Part shown: piece after piece, positions 1 to 10,904 of the stretch | Numbering within the stretch: the stretch's first letter is position 1 | How the letters are laid out: each line of letters starts with the position of its first letter | Assembly: GCF_023078275.1 (NCBI RefSeq) | Contig: NC_062972.1 | Location: 15,703,691-15,767,690 of the forward strand | DNA from: Leguminivora glycinivorella | Lineage: Eukaryota > Arthropoda > Insecta > Lepidoptera > Tortricidae | DNA length: 64,000 bases | Direction of reading: 5' to 3' | Notes under the pieces: model-generated | What the model was told of the DNA's origin: nothing | The model's database searches: none | The model's input: the letters and a program-made list of their open reading frames with translations, nothing else | Made by a program: the position numbers and the translations under genes

Positions 1-646
1 TGTAGAATTTTGAAGTGGAAGGAGGTGGGACAAGCAGCAGATTTTGCGCACATCTAAGGGAAGAAAGAAACTTAAATCGGGATTTGAGATAACAAGGAGT
101 ATTAGGGTGAAACAAGGTGGCATACAAGAGAGAAAGAATATGAGTATTGCGTCGGAGACGAATAGGTAACCACTTGAGCTAATATAAATATTTAGATAAA
201 TGAAAATAAAATTTGTGGATTCTGTAAATGCTGTCGCACAGTTTGTTGATTTTATATCTCAGTAGGTTAGTCGGAAACGACGGCAACTTTATGATTTCCC
301 AACGGGCAACGTATAGCGGATAACACAAAGCTGTAAATGGCGTAAAACTAACACGACCCGACAGTGCTCTGAGATTTCAAAGCTGATCTTCTAACTATGT
401 TTTGAAATGATCTGATTGTATATGAATTGATGTTTTACTTTTTCAAACGGCATTTGTTATCTGTGATGATACAGATGATGATGTGATGTGTGAACGGCGT
501 TGGAAATTTTCAAAGTCAGACTGTCAATGTAACCCAAGTTGGGAGGGTTCAAAAAACGACGAATCACTTTGAAAAAAGGTTGGCAACCCTTCTGCTTTGC
601 CGTCTTGGCGGGGGCACCTCCGGATAAATAATATTATGTGCACTAT
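1..646. other. AT-rich stretch, no feature seen
   Basis: No ORF with coding character, no inverted repeat and no tRNA-like promoter box was recognised. The stretch reads as ordinary intergenic DNA. Confidence 0.6.
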
Positions 647-711
647 TTGTAAGTGCGATAGGGACGGCCTGATATTTTATCGTCTATCGCGCGACCATGC
701 TTCCCGTGCTG
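647..711 (+). repeat. Short dispersed repeat fragment, copy 1 of 3
   Basis: A block that reads GCGATAGGGACGGCC, then ATTTTATCG, then CGCGCGACCATGCTTCCCGTG recurs at 1849-1875 (its 3' half) and at 14168-14218 (its 5' half). Three partial copies with different breakpoints suggest fragments of one mobile family. I cannot name the family and see no termini. Confidence 0.5.
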
Positions 712-1130
712 ATGAAAGTTGAATGTTGTTAGTATTGAAGCCCTCAACACTCTTAATCTTAGTAAACTCTGTTTTTTTTGTAACTAATTATATTAATTAT
801 TTACTGGGCATGTGCAAATATTTTCAAAGTCCATTTTTCCTAAATCCGTTATCTTCAAAATAATTATGTTTCTCTGTTTTGATAATGAGAGTTGTAAACG
901 AAATTTTGTAGTCATTTTAAAAATATTTTAAACAAAATACTAGTGTTGCCAGGTGTTTTTACATTTATAATTATGCTGTACATAATAATATCTCCTAAAA
1001 CAAAACTCAATACCCAACTTGTGAAAAAGCTCCTGATCCATATCGTAATTTGCTTTTTAAGACCCAATATTGATATGGATACATTTTATATGCAAACTAC
1101 TCTTATGATACACATAATTATGTCATGAAA

Positions 1131-1434
1131 AAGAAGCGCTGTTGGCCCAGCGGTAAGAGTGTGTCAATCCGGAGGTCGCGGGTTCGAACCCCGGCTCGTA
1201 GGTACCTTTGATTTTTTCAGAACTTACTTGCCAGTCGTTTTTCGGTGAAGGAAGACATCGTGAGGAAACCGGACTAATTCCAGAAAGGCCTAGTACCCTT
1301 CGGTTTGGCAGGTCAGATGGCAGTCGCTTTTGTAAAAATATAGCCTACGCTAAATCTTGGGATTAGTTGTCAAAGCAGACCCCAGGCTCCCATGAGTCGT
1401 GACAAATGCCGGGATAACGAAAGGAGGATGATGA
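1131..1434 (+). repeat. tRNA-derived SINE, copy 1
   Basis: The 5' end resembles a tRNA. An A-box-like segment (TGGCCCAGCGGTAAG) is followed by a canonical B box (GGTTCGAACC) in GTCGCGGGTTCGAACCCCGG. The body reads ACGGTGAAGG-like, GTGAGGAAACCGGAC, GGTCAGATGGCAGTCGC, GGGATTAGTTGTCAAAGC, and it ends GGGATAACGAAAGGAGGATGATGA. The same body occurs at 4902-5211 and, inverted, at 2172-2296. RNA polymerase III would start near the A box. There is no coding capacity. Confidence 0.85.
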
Positions 1435-2171
1435 ACGAAGTAGATTCTGTTATAAATAATATCCATTTGGTTTGTACCCTACAGAATCTTGACGATCCTG
1501 TATGTTATTTAGGTACCTATGAGAAAGTCTGATGTTCCCGGCGGGCTTAATTTAATCGACTCTGTACGAGACGTGCGTGTAATGGAACGCGACCATTATA
1601 CTGCGCCGTCGTTAAATGGCGAAACAGAAAATAAATTACCTGCTTAAATAATACAAAGTACCCAGCATTACTTAAAAAAAAACACGAAAACTTCATGGTC
1701 AAAATTTCGTCGTAGTAGCTTCTAACGATTTCTGAAACAGGCCAAAAGTGTAAAGAGAAAATAATATCAGACAAGTTTACTTTGGATTGTACTATTCCTA
1801 AAAGGCAACAGATAAAATAAACACCTAAGGAACGACTTTAATATAGGCTATCGCGCGACCATGCTTCCCGTGCTGTACTATTTTAAACTGGACAAAGCTA
1901 CGAGAATAAGTAAGAAGAGATATACATAAGTAAAACTTTAAATAAACTGATCCCGTATCATCGTATCTTGCAGCAACAATTCTTATTTTCGTTGAAAATC
2001 CTGAGAGTCGGTATTGGCATTTTGGCTCGTTACTGACGGCTGCGAGAGACCGATGCTTAGGGGATTTTCAATGGCGCCCGTTAGGCACGTACAACGAACC
2101 TACACGCGTAACAATCTCGATACGAGTCAATATCATTAAATTACATGTTTATTCACGACATAATTATAGGT
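1435..2171. other. Intergenic, one repeat fragment
   Basis: Contains the second copy of the 647-711 repeat at 1849-1875 (the CGCGCGACCATGCTTCCCGTG core). Otherwise no supported feature. Confidence 0.5.
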
Positions 2172-2296
2172 GTCATCATCCTCCTTGCATTATCCCGGTA
2201 TTTGCCACGGCTCATGGGAGCCTGGGCTCAACTTTGACAACGAATCCTTAAGAAAAGCGACTCGACAGCCATCTGACCTTCCAACCTTCGGGTCAA
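2172..2296 (-). repeat. tRNA-derived SINE, 5'-truncated copy
   Basis: On the minus strand this is the 3' part of the SINE at 1131-1434: the GGTCAGATGGC block, the CCCAGGCTCCCATGAGCC block, and the terminal GGGATAATGCAAGGAGGATGATGA. The tRNA head is absent, so it is a 5'-truncated copy. Confidence 0.75.
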
Positions 2297-3817
2297 ATCA
2301 AAATAAAATATATAATAAAAATAAAAATGATTTATTCAGTAGCACATATATTTGATCATTACACATGGATGATATTATCCCTATTCTCTAGATAAGGTAC
2401 GAGCCATCATAGGGATTGGCAAAACATGTGCCATAAATTTAATATCTGGGCCAACACACATTTGGCTTCTCAGCGAAAATGTTGCACTGACCTTATTCTA
2501 CTAAGTTCTGTAAGACATTACAGACAAGATTCAGGCGTTTCTGTCGGAATCTTCAGGGAGCTATATTTGGAAACTATCCATTAAATATCTAAAATAGACA
2601 GACTATTTACAGTGGCAGTAAAAATCACTTACAACATACATACTTATATTAATAGTCTTTGGTTTAAAAAGATCATTAATTGTATTTCAACGACCATACG
2701 TATTCATATGGCCGATATATAATTGTATATGTAAAAAGTTACAAAAGGAACCCAACTCAGTCGCACGACTCTGTCCGTTGTCTGTTTGTCTGTGTGTTTG
2801 TAGTATTACTAAAAATAAATATTCTTGTAAATAAAAAAGTCTGAAGTTAATACAGAACTCTCGGTGGGCGAGTCCGACTCGCACTTACTTCTATAGAAAC
2901 ACGTGCTTCAGACATAAATTGTAATTTGATAAACAAACGTTTCTAACTTCTAGACAGTGCTAAACAAGTATGTCTCACGTAGTTGCACCGCAAAATTTTA
3001 GTTAGTCTTTCTGTTACTTATTAAGGGACGCTTTGACTAACTTTTGTTGTAAGTTAGTTTTAGTTGACGAAACTTATGTTAGTGTTAGCGACGCTGAGAG
3101 CCTCGAGAGATGTTCCCGCAGATTTAATTATGGTTATAGCGAACTGTATGTACTTAACTTTTATCAACAAGATATCATACTGAGAAAATTATTAGTGAAG
3201 ACTGATGACCTAATTACTTTTAAATCGGGAGTTAATCGCGTATGACTACATACTGAACTGACTTCCAACTCCAACGTATCAGGAACGGCGTTGTCCCCAT
3301 GGTCTCGGAGACGACAATCGGTGGTCGGGAATGTCGGGATTAAGTCCCAATTTAAAAATAATAAAATTATGTGTAAATAATCGTGAAAGTTTAAGACTAA
3401 TACAAAACGTATTTCTATTTATTTATAAGAGCCTCCAGCATATTTTTTTTTTCGATGCTGAGTGTAAAGTCCTTTAAAAGAACTCTTCTTAACGAATAGT
3501 GCTTTCGCAGATAATTGATTTGCATAATATGTATTTAGGAGGCATAAAGTAATGTTCTGCAAAAGTATATATACGCTCCAAAATGCTGCTGTCGTGTGCA
3601 CGGTAGTAATAAATACCAACTAAGAACCATTCGACAGAGTGCTTCTGCGGAACATGTTATGCGAAGTGTATTTGTGACCAAAATTATTCTGCCAGATGTA
3701 ACCAAAGCTATAGTTTTCTGCCCGTACTCTTGCCAAACTGCTTTAATGTGGTTGTCTAGCAAAGTATAAGAACTTTGTATCTAAATTAAACTAAACTTCA
3801 ACATCAGTTGCATAAAA
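2297..3817. other. Intergenic, no supported gene
   Basis: Only short random ORFs. Around 3290-3350 a GC-richer patch ends in TCGGGATTAAGTCCCAA followed by A-rich sequence. It could be the degenerate 3' end of a retroposon, but I cannot support that further. Confidence 0.4.
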
Positions 3818-4817
3818 TACGGATAACGTATGCGGAATGAAATCTGGACAAAGTTTTGATATCGTACGTACTCGTATCGTACTAAGACAGAGTAAGCAAA
3901 TAAATAAACTAAAATAATGAATAAATGCCAGATTAAAGTTTACATATCTGTCATTTAAACTGGTAAGTTTCATGAGTATTGGATTCCTTTTCTCGAAATG
4001 ATGGTCAATCGAGAAGGACGACCTAGCGAAACTGTTTGTAATTTCTACATACCAATTTTCTGTGACCGAATGCAAAGCCCGAGGAAAGTTTTGTAGGGAG
4101 GGTTAGAAGCTAACAGTCAATTTATAATATTTTTGCGTCCTTTTTCTTTACAAAAACTACCGCAACAAAGCGCGGTCCAAGAAAACATTACAGCATTGGC
4201 AAGTTTTCTGGGAGAGATTTGATTAAAAGAAATGTCGGCCCCCTAAGGCACAAAATCTCACAGAGAGCTCGAGATAGCATTCGAATGGGGCTGCGAAAGT
4301 GATAAAAATTATCTTGAAGACATGAGTATCGATACACATTCAAAAAAAGTTAGGCCTATAGTCTTCAAAAATAAAATAAACAACTTTGAAAATGCTGCTA
4401 CGCCGTTAAGTCAAAAAATGTAAAAAACAGCTGTTTTTGCATTTCTGGGTTTATGAATGACTAATAATATGTCGAGTAAATGGAATTTCACGACAAGAAA
4501 ACTATTATTTTGAGAACACTAATGATCCTACGGACAAGAATGTGAAAAATGTCGAGCATACGAAGCTTCTTTAAAAAGTTATCACATGGAAGATAAATTT
4601 GGACCTTAAAAAATGCTAACATTGGTTTTGTCGACACCGATGGACATAAAGTATCACAAGTTCTGTTAGAAGCCTCACATTGGCGAAAACTAACTCTTTT
4701 ATTTATCGATATTCAATACATAATTAAAATCACGAAATATATCAAAAATAAACTATGTTATATTAATTTTATAAGACATTGAATTTTGTCCAGATTTCAT
4801 TCCGCATACGTTATATC
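3818..4817. mobile_element. ~1-kb non-coding element with terminal inverted repeats
   Basis: The left end (3818-3849) and the right end (about 4786-4817) are inverted copies sharing the core ACGTATGCGGAATGAAATC followed by TGGACAAA. The interior has no ORF of coding character. The size and layout fit a non-autonomous DNA transposon. No target-site duplication was recognised, so the superfamily is unknown. Confidence 0.55.
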
Positions 4818-4901
4818 ACATTTTCATAAAATTATTTAAAGGGAAATGCAAAGAAAATTAAGAAGACACTAGTTAAAAAAAATAGTAATATATAGTAGTA
4901 G

Positions 4902-5211
4902 TTGAAGCCCCGGTGGCATTACGATCCGGAGGTCGCGGGTTCGAACCCCGGCTGGTACCAATGAGTTTTTCGAAACTTATGTGCGAAATGTCATTTGATA
5001 CTTGCCAGTCGCTTTTCGGTGAAGGACAAGCATCGTGAGGAAACCGGACTAATTCCAATAAGGCCTAGTTACCCTTCGGGTTGGAAGGTCAGATGGCAGT
5101 CGCTTTCGTAAAAACTAGTGCCTACGCCAAATCTTGGGATTAGTTGTCAAAGCGGACCCCAGGCTCCCATGAGCCATGGCAAATGCCGGGATAACGCAAG
5201 GAGGATGATGA
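4902..5211 (+). repeat. tRNA-derived SINE, copy 2
   Basis: Same family as 1131-1434. The B box GGTTCGAACC is intact within GTCGCGGGTTCGAACCCCGG. The part corresponding to the A box is shortened. The body and the terminal GGAGGATGATGA match. An internal AATGAGTTTTTCGAAACTTATG block, absent from copy 1, is shared with the minus-strand SINE at 53738-53995. Confidence 0.85.
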
Positions 5212-6276
5212 GTAGTTGTAGCAGCTGCTCAAAAACGTATCACTGACATATAAAGTCGCGTTAGTCTTTAAGGTTCATCACAAAGCTTCCATTATCCGAA
5301 ATAACGTGACCTAAAAAAGCAACGCCATTAAAAGGATTTGCTTTTTTCCACAAACAACAATGACTTCGAAGAAGAAACCTACGCGGCTCAGTTCAAAGAG
5401 AACTCGTTAAAATTACTTGAGATAATGTACAGACCAAATACGAAATAAAAAATCTTTATTGTTTTAGCATTTACCTATGCATTCTAAGGTTGAAGTACTT
5501 GAAGTTATTATTGATCATTTTGCATTTAACAATATATGCTCATCATAAAATCTCATCACTTTCGACTTTCCATCAGGTGCGACTAAGGTCAATCACTGGC
5601 CAGTTTATAATAAAAAAATTAAAAAAAGTGTATCTTGGTTAGAAAGGTGGGAAATCTAGAAATAGTACATGGAGTTTGTTACACTTTGAACGCACTGAAA
5701 ACAAAACGTTACAACACTGCCCTTACCTTTCAGATTGAAGAGATATTGACATACAGACACACAAACTGACCGCCAGTAATAATCTATAAAGCTTCTGTTT
5801 CTTCTTCAGAAATGCAGTACTCTAAAAATAAACTTTTCACTCAATAAATCAATACATTGCAATCGGTCTACTTCGTTTCTCTTTATATAATTCCAAGAAG
5901 TTCATTGGAAGCTAACAAGGAACTTTCCAGACTTAATTCTTCTATTCGATTCAGGAAGTAAATCTCTAGCCAACTTCTTGAGATAAAGTCATGTCAGTAG
6001 CTGACAGTGCAAATTGCCAAGTTTAACGTATAAAAGGCTAAGATGAAAGATAATAGGTCGCGGCTACCTACCTACATTAATTGCTGTTTCAGTCTCCAGG
6101 TTGCGTCACAGCATTCATTTCCAGCTACCTCACCGTATAATCATTTTATGGCAATTTCGGTGCTGCATGATAGAGATATAGGAGTTTCAATTCTAATGAA
6201 CACAAGTTAAATTATAATCTATTGAAAATATTTCAACTTGTGCTGTCTTAAAGTAGTCACACTACTAGGTATATAA
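5212..6276. other. Intergenic, nothing recognised
   Basis: AT-rich with no coding, tRNA-like or inverted-repeat structure that I could support. Confidence 0.5.
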
Positions 6277-6388
6277 ATTAAAACCGAAATAAATTACACA
6301 TATGAAAGAAAAAGTGACCAAGTCCTCTGGTGCCTGAGGCTGGAACTGACTTTTTCTTTCATATGTGTAATTTATTTCGGTTTTAATA
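6277..6388. repeat. Short perfect hairpin (foldback)
   Basis: The arms begin TTAAAACCGAAATAAATTAC on the left and end with its exact complement on the right. They extend through ATATGAAAGAAAAAGT for about 38 bp each, around a loop of roughly 35 bp. It probably represents a tiny foldback element or the relic of one. Confidence 0.7.
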
Positions 6389-6497
6389 TATAGGAGTTTA
6401 TATAAACAGTTTCTAGCTAGATGATCAATTAAGGTACATATTATTGTCATATTATTAGAGAATCATTCCAAAGACAAGCATTCTTTTCTACATAGAT

Positions 6498-7910
6498 TTA
6501 TTTATTTATTTATTTTTATTTATTTATTTGAAAACATATTTCAATGACATTACAGATAAATCCAATGCGTCATGAAACTTAAATAAATAAAAAAAAACAG
6601 TAAATAGGAACATGAAGAAAAACAAACAATAAAAGTTTACAACTAAACAATTGATTTGGGCGATGACGTAACAGCGTGGCTCCGTTGCGTCGTTTGCCCC
6701 GGTGTAGGATTCGGCAGGTTGCCCCGGAACCGCCGAAAAACCACACCTTTCGGCCAGAAGTCTGCGCTCGCGATGGTGTCCTGCAGCGGCCGCGGCACGC
6801 GCACAACGAACGAGCTGAAGTGCACGTAGTGACGCGACTGCAGCTGTTGCACCCTCAGCGTGTAGCCAGTCTTCCGGCGAACGTAGTCCACCACCTCGTC
6901 TGCCACGGCGGAGTAGTGCAGGCGAGACACATACAGCGCCCTACTCGGTGTTGCGACCCGTAGACCAGAATTAACCGGCTCTGCAGTGCCACACACAGTC
7001 TTTCGAGGCGCCCTACGTGTCTTGTTTTTTCTTTCCACCAGTGTGAATCCCTCCTTATCCACACTGACGCTGGAGGACTTCTTGAGTGGGGCCCGTTCAT
7101 CGCGCACCTTAGTAGGTGCCTTGACCCGGTCAGCTGTTCGAGGCTGACCCACAACATCAGCATAAGCACGCTGACGTAGTGTCGAGTTTGCCGGGGGCGG
7201 TCGCGCGCGCAGGGGGGGCGCGCGCGGAGCGGCGACACGTGCTGCACTTTTTACCGTGTCAGCATTGCGCAAACTGACCGACCGAACACTTGTGTCAGGC
7301 CGATTTATGTCCATATTAATATTTGAATCAGCCGTCCGAATCGGGGCATTCCGCAAAGTAGCGATTTCGTTGCGTAATTCGGCTATTGTTGTTAGGCTCG
7401 CTTCAAACTTAATTTTAACTTCCGCTAAACTTGATTTAAGGGCCACGATTTCCTTTTCCAAGCAGCGAACGTCGACTTGATCCGGCTCACGCGACGTCAG
7501 GATGGTATCCGTCGCTAAAAACTCCGGAATCCGGTCTTCATTCTCCTTCAGGATCTTCTTAATATCTTGAAGGGTCTTCTCCCCGGTTTCATCACCTCTC
7601 CGGTGAGGTACATATGTGCCGACGATCCCCAGGGACTGGCACAGCACTTGCTTCGCTTGGCAGATGTCCTCGATGGTAAAACTCGACGCACGAGAACTTA
7701 TCTGCATAGCAGCAGCCGCATCCATCTTTCCTTCCCGCAACAGCTTGTTTTTTAGCTGCAGAAAGGCGAGGAACTCGTTCACAATGGGTTGACTCGGTTT
7801 GGAGATATCCATCGTGTCAAATCGCCAACGCGGCCTAGCCGCGCTAAATTCGCAATTAATTTTAATTACTCATCAACGCGTCTACATCGCTGCGCGCATT
7901 GAACTCGACT
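6498..7910 (-). mobile_element. Compact non-LTR-type element carrying ORF1 only
   Basis: Read on the minus strand: a ~98-bp leader, one ORF (7812 to 6643), a ~105-bp 3' UTR, and a simple (AAAT)n-like tail ending at 6498. CATAGAT lies immediately outside both ends (6491-6497 and 7911-7917), which fits a 7-bp target-site duplication from target-primed reverse transcription. There is no endonuclease or reverse-transcriptase ORF. The element therefore looks like an ORF1-only derivative that depends on a full-length relative, analogous in layout to the HAL1 derivatives of L1. The duplication is short and could be chance. Confidence 0.6.
6643..7812 (-). CDS. ORF1-like nucleic-acid-binding protein of a non-LTR element
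   Basis: 389 codons starting at ATGGATATCTCC with no internal stop. Residues 1-75 are helical and include a MDAAAAMQISS-type segment followed by FTIEDICQAKQ. Residues about 115-155 form a leucine-rich coiled coil (LEKEIVALKSSLAEVKIKF). A basic, Arg/Pro-rich linker follows, with an EGFTLVERK motif near 258. The C-terminal ~85 residues (LYVSRLHYSAVADEVVDYV to WPKGVVFRRFRGN) have the pattern of the small domain at the end of insect ORF1-type proteins, probably RRM-like. By analogy the protein would bind element RNA as a chaperone. There is no Cys/His zinc knuckle. The assignment is from memory of such proteins. A domesticated host gene is possible but less likely, given the element termini around it. 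Confidence 0.6.
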   Translation of the reverse strand: MDISKPSQPIVNEFLAFLQLKNKLLREGKMDAAAAMQISSRASSFTIEDICQAKQVLCQSLGIVGTYVPHRRGDETGEKTLQDIKKILKENEDRIPEFLATDTILTSREPDQVDVRCLEKEIVALKSSLAEVKIKFEASLTTIAELRNEIATLRNAPIRTADSNINMDINRPDTSVRSVSLRNADTVKSAARVAAPRAPPLRARPPPANSTLRQRAYADVVGQPRTADRVKAPTKVRDERAPLKKSSSVSVDKEGFTLVERKNKTRRAPRKTVCGTAEPVNSGLRVATPSRALYVSRLHYSAVADEVVDYVRRKTGYTLRVQQLQSRHYVHFSSFVVRVPRPLQDTIASADFWPKGVVFRRFRGNLPNPTPGQTTQRSHAVTSSPKSIV

Positions 7911-7917
7911 CATAGAT

Positions 7918-8410
7918 ACCTTTAACGTCACAGTGCTGCACCGAATTGCTAGAAACGTTGAACGTTGTTAGTTTATAATGTTTCTGTCATTTGTAGCTAC
8001 TGTTTGTTATATACGTATTGGTGGTTACTATCAACTATAAAGACTTTTTTGCATCAAACCGTATGTCACCATTAAAGAATTCGTTAAATTTTATTCTATG
8101 GGAAGTTTCCATAGACGTCAGCTGCTTGACGATGATGTGTCTGTCAAATGTGGTTGATGCAACTGGCTCTAAAACAAGAAAACGGACACAATAAAAAAAC
8201 ACTACACGAACAAAATGCTCTCAAAAGTCTGAAGTTCCAACTTCATTATTGAACTCCTTTTGCCATGAATATAAAATTAGAATAAGTTTGTCCATTGCAG
8301 CAGCTGCTCCTTATAATGTGATGTCTTGATGAAGTGGTCATTTGTCTGAAAGCTGTCGAGTGTAAATAGAGTCTGTGTACGTCTTACCCATATAGGAACC
8401 ATTCCGAATA
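7918..8410. other. Intergenic, nothing recognised
   Basis: No ORF or structural repeat with support. The GC-richer part ends at the boundary of the preceding element. Confidence 0.5.
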
Positions 8411-8772
8411 AGGTACAGCGGGGCAAAATCTCGACTAGGGGGCAATAGTGACTAATCCATTTTTTCCATTATTACACTATGAAGTTGAGTTGTACATTTA
8501 TCCACTGAACACGCCTACCAGCCGGCGTTCCATGCTTCCAATTTTATCACTTATCTACGTAGATAAGACATCTGTCACTCTCACACTGACATACTTGCCA
8601 AAGCGTGACAGAAGTCTTATCCTCGTGGATAAGTGATAAAGTTAGAAGCATGATACGCCGGCATAATTATGTAACCGGTGGACACTCTATTTAATAATGC
8701 AAACATTGTAAAACATGGAAAAAATGAACTACTTACATTTGCCCCTTAGTTGAGATTAGCCTCGCTGTACCT
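8411..8772. mobile_element. MITE with TA target duplication, interrupted by a second MITE
   Basis: The terminal inverted repeats are AGGTACAGCGGGGCAAAATC and its complement, flanked by TA on both sides. A 211-bp relative lies at 31827-32037. This copy is longer because another foldback (8521-8662) is inserted in its middle. There is no coding capacity. A TA duplication is consistent with the Tc1/mariner superfamily. Confidence 0.75.
8521..8662. mobile_element. 142-bp MITE nested inside the 8411-8772 MITE
   Basis: The ends GCCGGCGTTCCATGCTTCC and the near-complementary GAAGCATGATACGCCGGC bracket inner arms containing TTATCACTTATC and GATAAGTGATAA. The matching position in the relative at 31827-32037 lacks this segment, so an empty site is available for comparison. 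Confidence 0.75.
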
Positions 8773-9048
8773 TAAAGTGGGAAGACGAATTATTTGCAAA
8801 CAGTAAGTTCTCTAATGTTAAGAAGTATCTAGATTATCATATTTGTATGTCACTGATTGTCACTAACATGATTCTATTTTACATGATATTATAGTCACAT
8901 CATGATATTAATTATGGTCTATTTCATTTAAACCGGCACCTACCAACAGGGTTTGCACATGATTGGCGGGAGATTATGTCGCGATATAGACTACCTGTCG
9001 TTATGTCATACAATTAAAAGACGAGAGAGAGAGAGGTTTTTTCTTTTT

Positions 9049-9612
9049 AGGGTTCCGTAGTCAACTAGGAACCCTTATAGTTTCGCCATGTCTGTCTGTC
9101 CGTCCGTCCGTCCGTCCGTCCGTCCGTCCGTCCGTCCGTCCGTCCGCGGATAATCTCAGTAACCGTAAGTACTAGAAAGCTGAAATTTGGTACCAATATG
9201 TATATCAATCACGCCATCAAAGTGCAAAAATAAAAATTGAAAAAAATGTTTTATTAGAGTACCCCCCCTACATGCAAAGTGGGGGCTGATATTTTTTTTC
9301 ATTCCAACCCCAACGTGTGATATATTGTTGGATAGGTATTTGAAAATGAATAAGGGTTTACTAAGATCGTTTTTTGATAATATTAATATTTTCGGAAATA
9401 ATCGCTCCTAAAGGAAAAAAAAGTGCGTCCCCCCCCCTCTAACTTTTGAACCATATGTTTAAAAAATATGAAAAATATCACAAAAGTAGAACTTTATAAA
9501 GACTTTCTAGGAAAATTGTTTTGAACTTGATAGGTTCAGTAGTTTTTGAGAAAAATACGGAAAACTACGGAACCCTACACTGAGCGTGGCCCGACACGCT
9601 CTTGGCCGGTTT
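9049..9612 (+). repeat. Dispersed element with subterminal inverted repeats and (TCCG)n
   Basis: It opens with AGGGTTCCGTAGT and has the exact complement ACTACGGAACCCT at 9564-9576. Just inside the start is a (TCCG)n microsatellite (about 9095-9145). Near the end, GAGCGTG (9582-9588) pairs with CACGCTC (9595-9601) in a short hairpin, followed by TTGGCCGG and a T run. This composition matches a repeat I associate with moth genomes. It might be Helitron-like, but no CTRR end is visible. Confidence 0.65.
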
Positions 9613-9811
9613 TTTAATTTAAGATTGCCTGTGTAATGTGTTTTGTAGTATTTGAATGAAATAAATATTTTGTATCATTATATTAAAAGACACATGTGAT
9701 CTATGTAACGACGAGATATTATCGGATTACTCATGCTAGCCCTGCAGGTGGAAGTAATGTTGGTAATAAACTATTAACTATGTAAGTATAAAGGTCTGTA
9801 AAATGAAGTAA

Positions 9812-9996
9812 TCCATACTGATATTATAAATGAGAAAGTGTGCAGTGTGTGTCTGTTTGTTTGTCCGTCTTTCACGGCAAAACGGAGCGACTAAGTGACG
9901 TGATTTTTGGAGGTGGAGATAGTTGAAGGGATGGAGAGTGACATAGGCTACTTTTTGTCTCTTTCTAACGCGAGCGAAGCTGCGGGCAAAAGCTAG
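9812..9996 (+). mobile_element. Short non-autonomous Helitron, copy 1
   Basis: It starts TCCATACTGATATTATAAATG directly after an A. It contains TTCACGGCAAAACGGAGCG and GACATAGGCTACTTTTTGTC. It ends with the hairpin region CGCGAGCGAAGCTGCGGGC, then AAAAGCTAG directly before a T. The 5' TC, 3' CTAG, sub-terminal hairpin and A|T insertion site are Helitron hallmarks. The family corresponds to the widespread lepidopteran short Helitrons. Confidence 0.9.
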
Positions 9997-10512
9997 TATG
10001 TTATAAAGTCCCATAATACCCGACGAAATAACCGACACAGTAATATTACCTAAGTTTAATATTGCCTACATACCTACTTATAATCTAATATTTATTCCTT
10101 AAGCTGCGTTAAATTCTGCTGAAGTCTTATTGTGAAAGACGAGATTAAAGCATGAATTTTTGAAGATGATATCAGTCTCTCGTTTAATATAGATTAACTC
10201 AGCTTGAGGTTGACTGCTTAAACCATATTATATTATCTCGCTGCAACCACTTTGGTTTAAAGAAAATTTTGCATACTTATTTTAAAACTTGCAAATTATT
10301 ATTCTCAGTATTTATTTTCTTTCTTAGGCTAGGTATTGTTATAATATGATTATAAAAGTAAAATACAAAACCACATACAAAACAATACAAAATATATAAA
10401 CACATTATAAAAAACCTAACCTAGAGTGCCGCCAACAGCGGGGCAGGGCCCAAAACTTGCATATTATTATTATTTGACAATATAACACTTTAAGTTCTCG
10501 CGCTTTGTACAC
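9997..10512. other. Intergenic, nothing recognised
   Basis: AT-rich. The last ~40 bp contain the complement of GTACAAAGCGCGAGAACTTA, a block also found in the Helitron at 56748-58246. Confidence 0.45.
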
Positions 10513-10635
10513 ATATTTAAAGTCACATACAGGTCGAACGCGATTAATTAACATTATTTTACCTTGCTGCTTAAAAGAAAAAAAGGTAAAATAATGTTAA
10601 TTAATCGCGTTCGACCTGTATGTGACTTTAAATAT
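10513..10635. repeat. Perfect 52-bp inverted repeat
   Basis: The arms 10513-10564 and 10584-10635 are exact complements around a 19-bp loop. The right arm starts AGGTAAAATAATGTTAATTA and continues through GCGTTCGACCTGTATGTGAC. The same sequence occurs inside both halves of the Helitron at 56748-58246 (about 57130 and 57628). Confidence 0.9.
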
Positions 10636-10904
10636 TATTTGACAATGATAGTATCGTAACGTAACGTATGGAGTTGTAACGCTCGTTGTATGGAAAATTA
10701 CGTGATATTATTTTGTGTTAATTTCGAAGCAACCTATTCGAGGAAGCGACTTCGATGTATTACTTCGACTATGATAGACCTTCACTTAAGGAGAAGGCCA
10801 GGTTCGATAAACCATCTCACAGCTGTTTAATCGATCTGATTAATTAAGTATTAGTATGAAGGTATTTTTTACTAATTTGAAAATTGTTGAAACTTAAATA
10901 CTAA

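Noticed and set aside
6855..7247. 130-codon frame overlapping the ORF1-like gene
   Set aside because: Shadow of the longer minus-strand ORF, caused by its high GC content.
9097..9146. CRISPR-like or satellite array
   Set aside because: It is a simple (TCCG)n microsatellite within a dispersed element, with no spacers.
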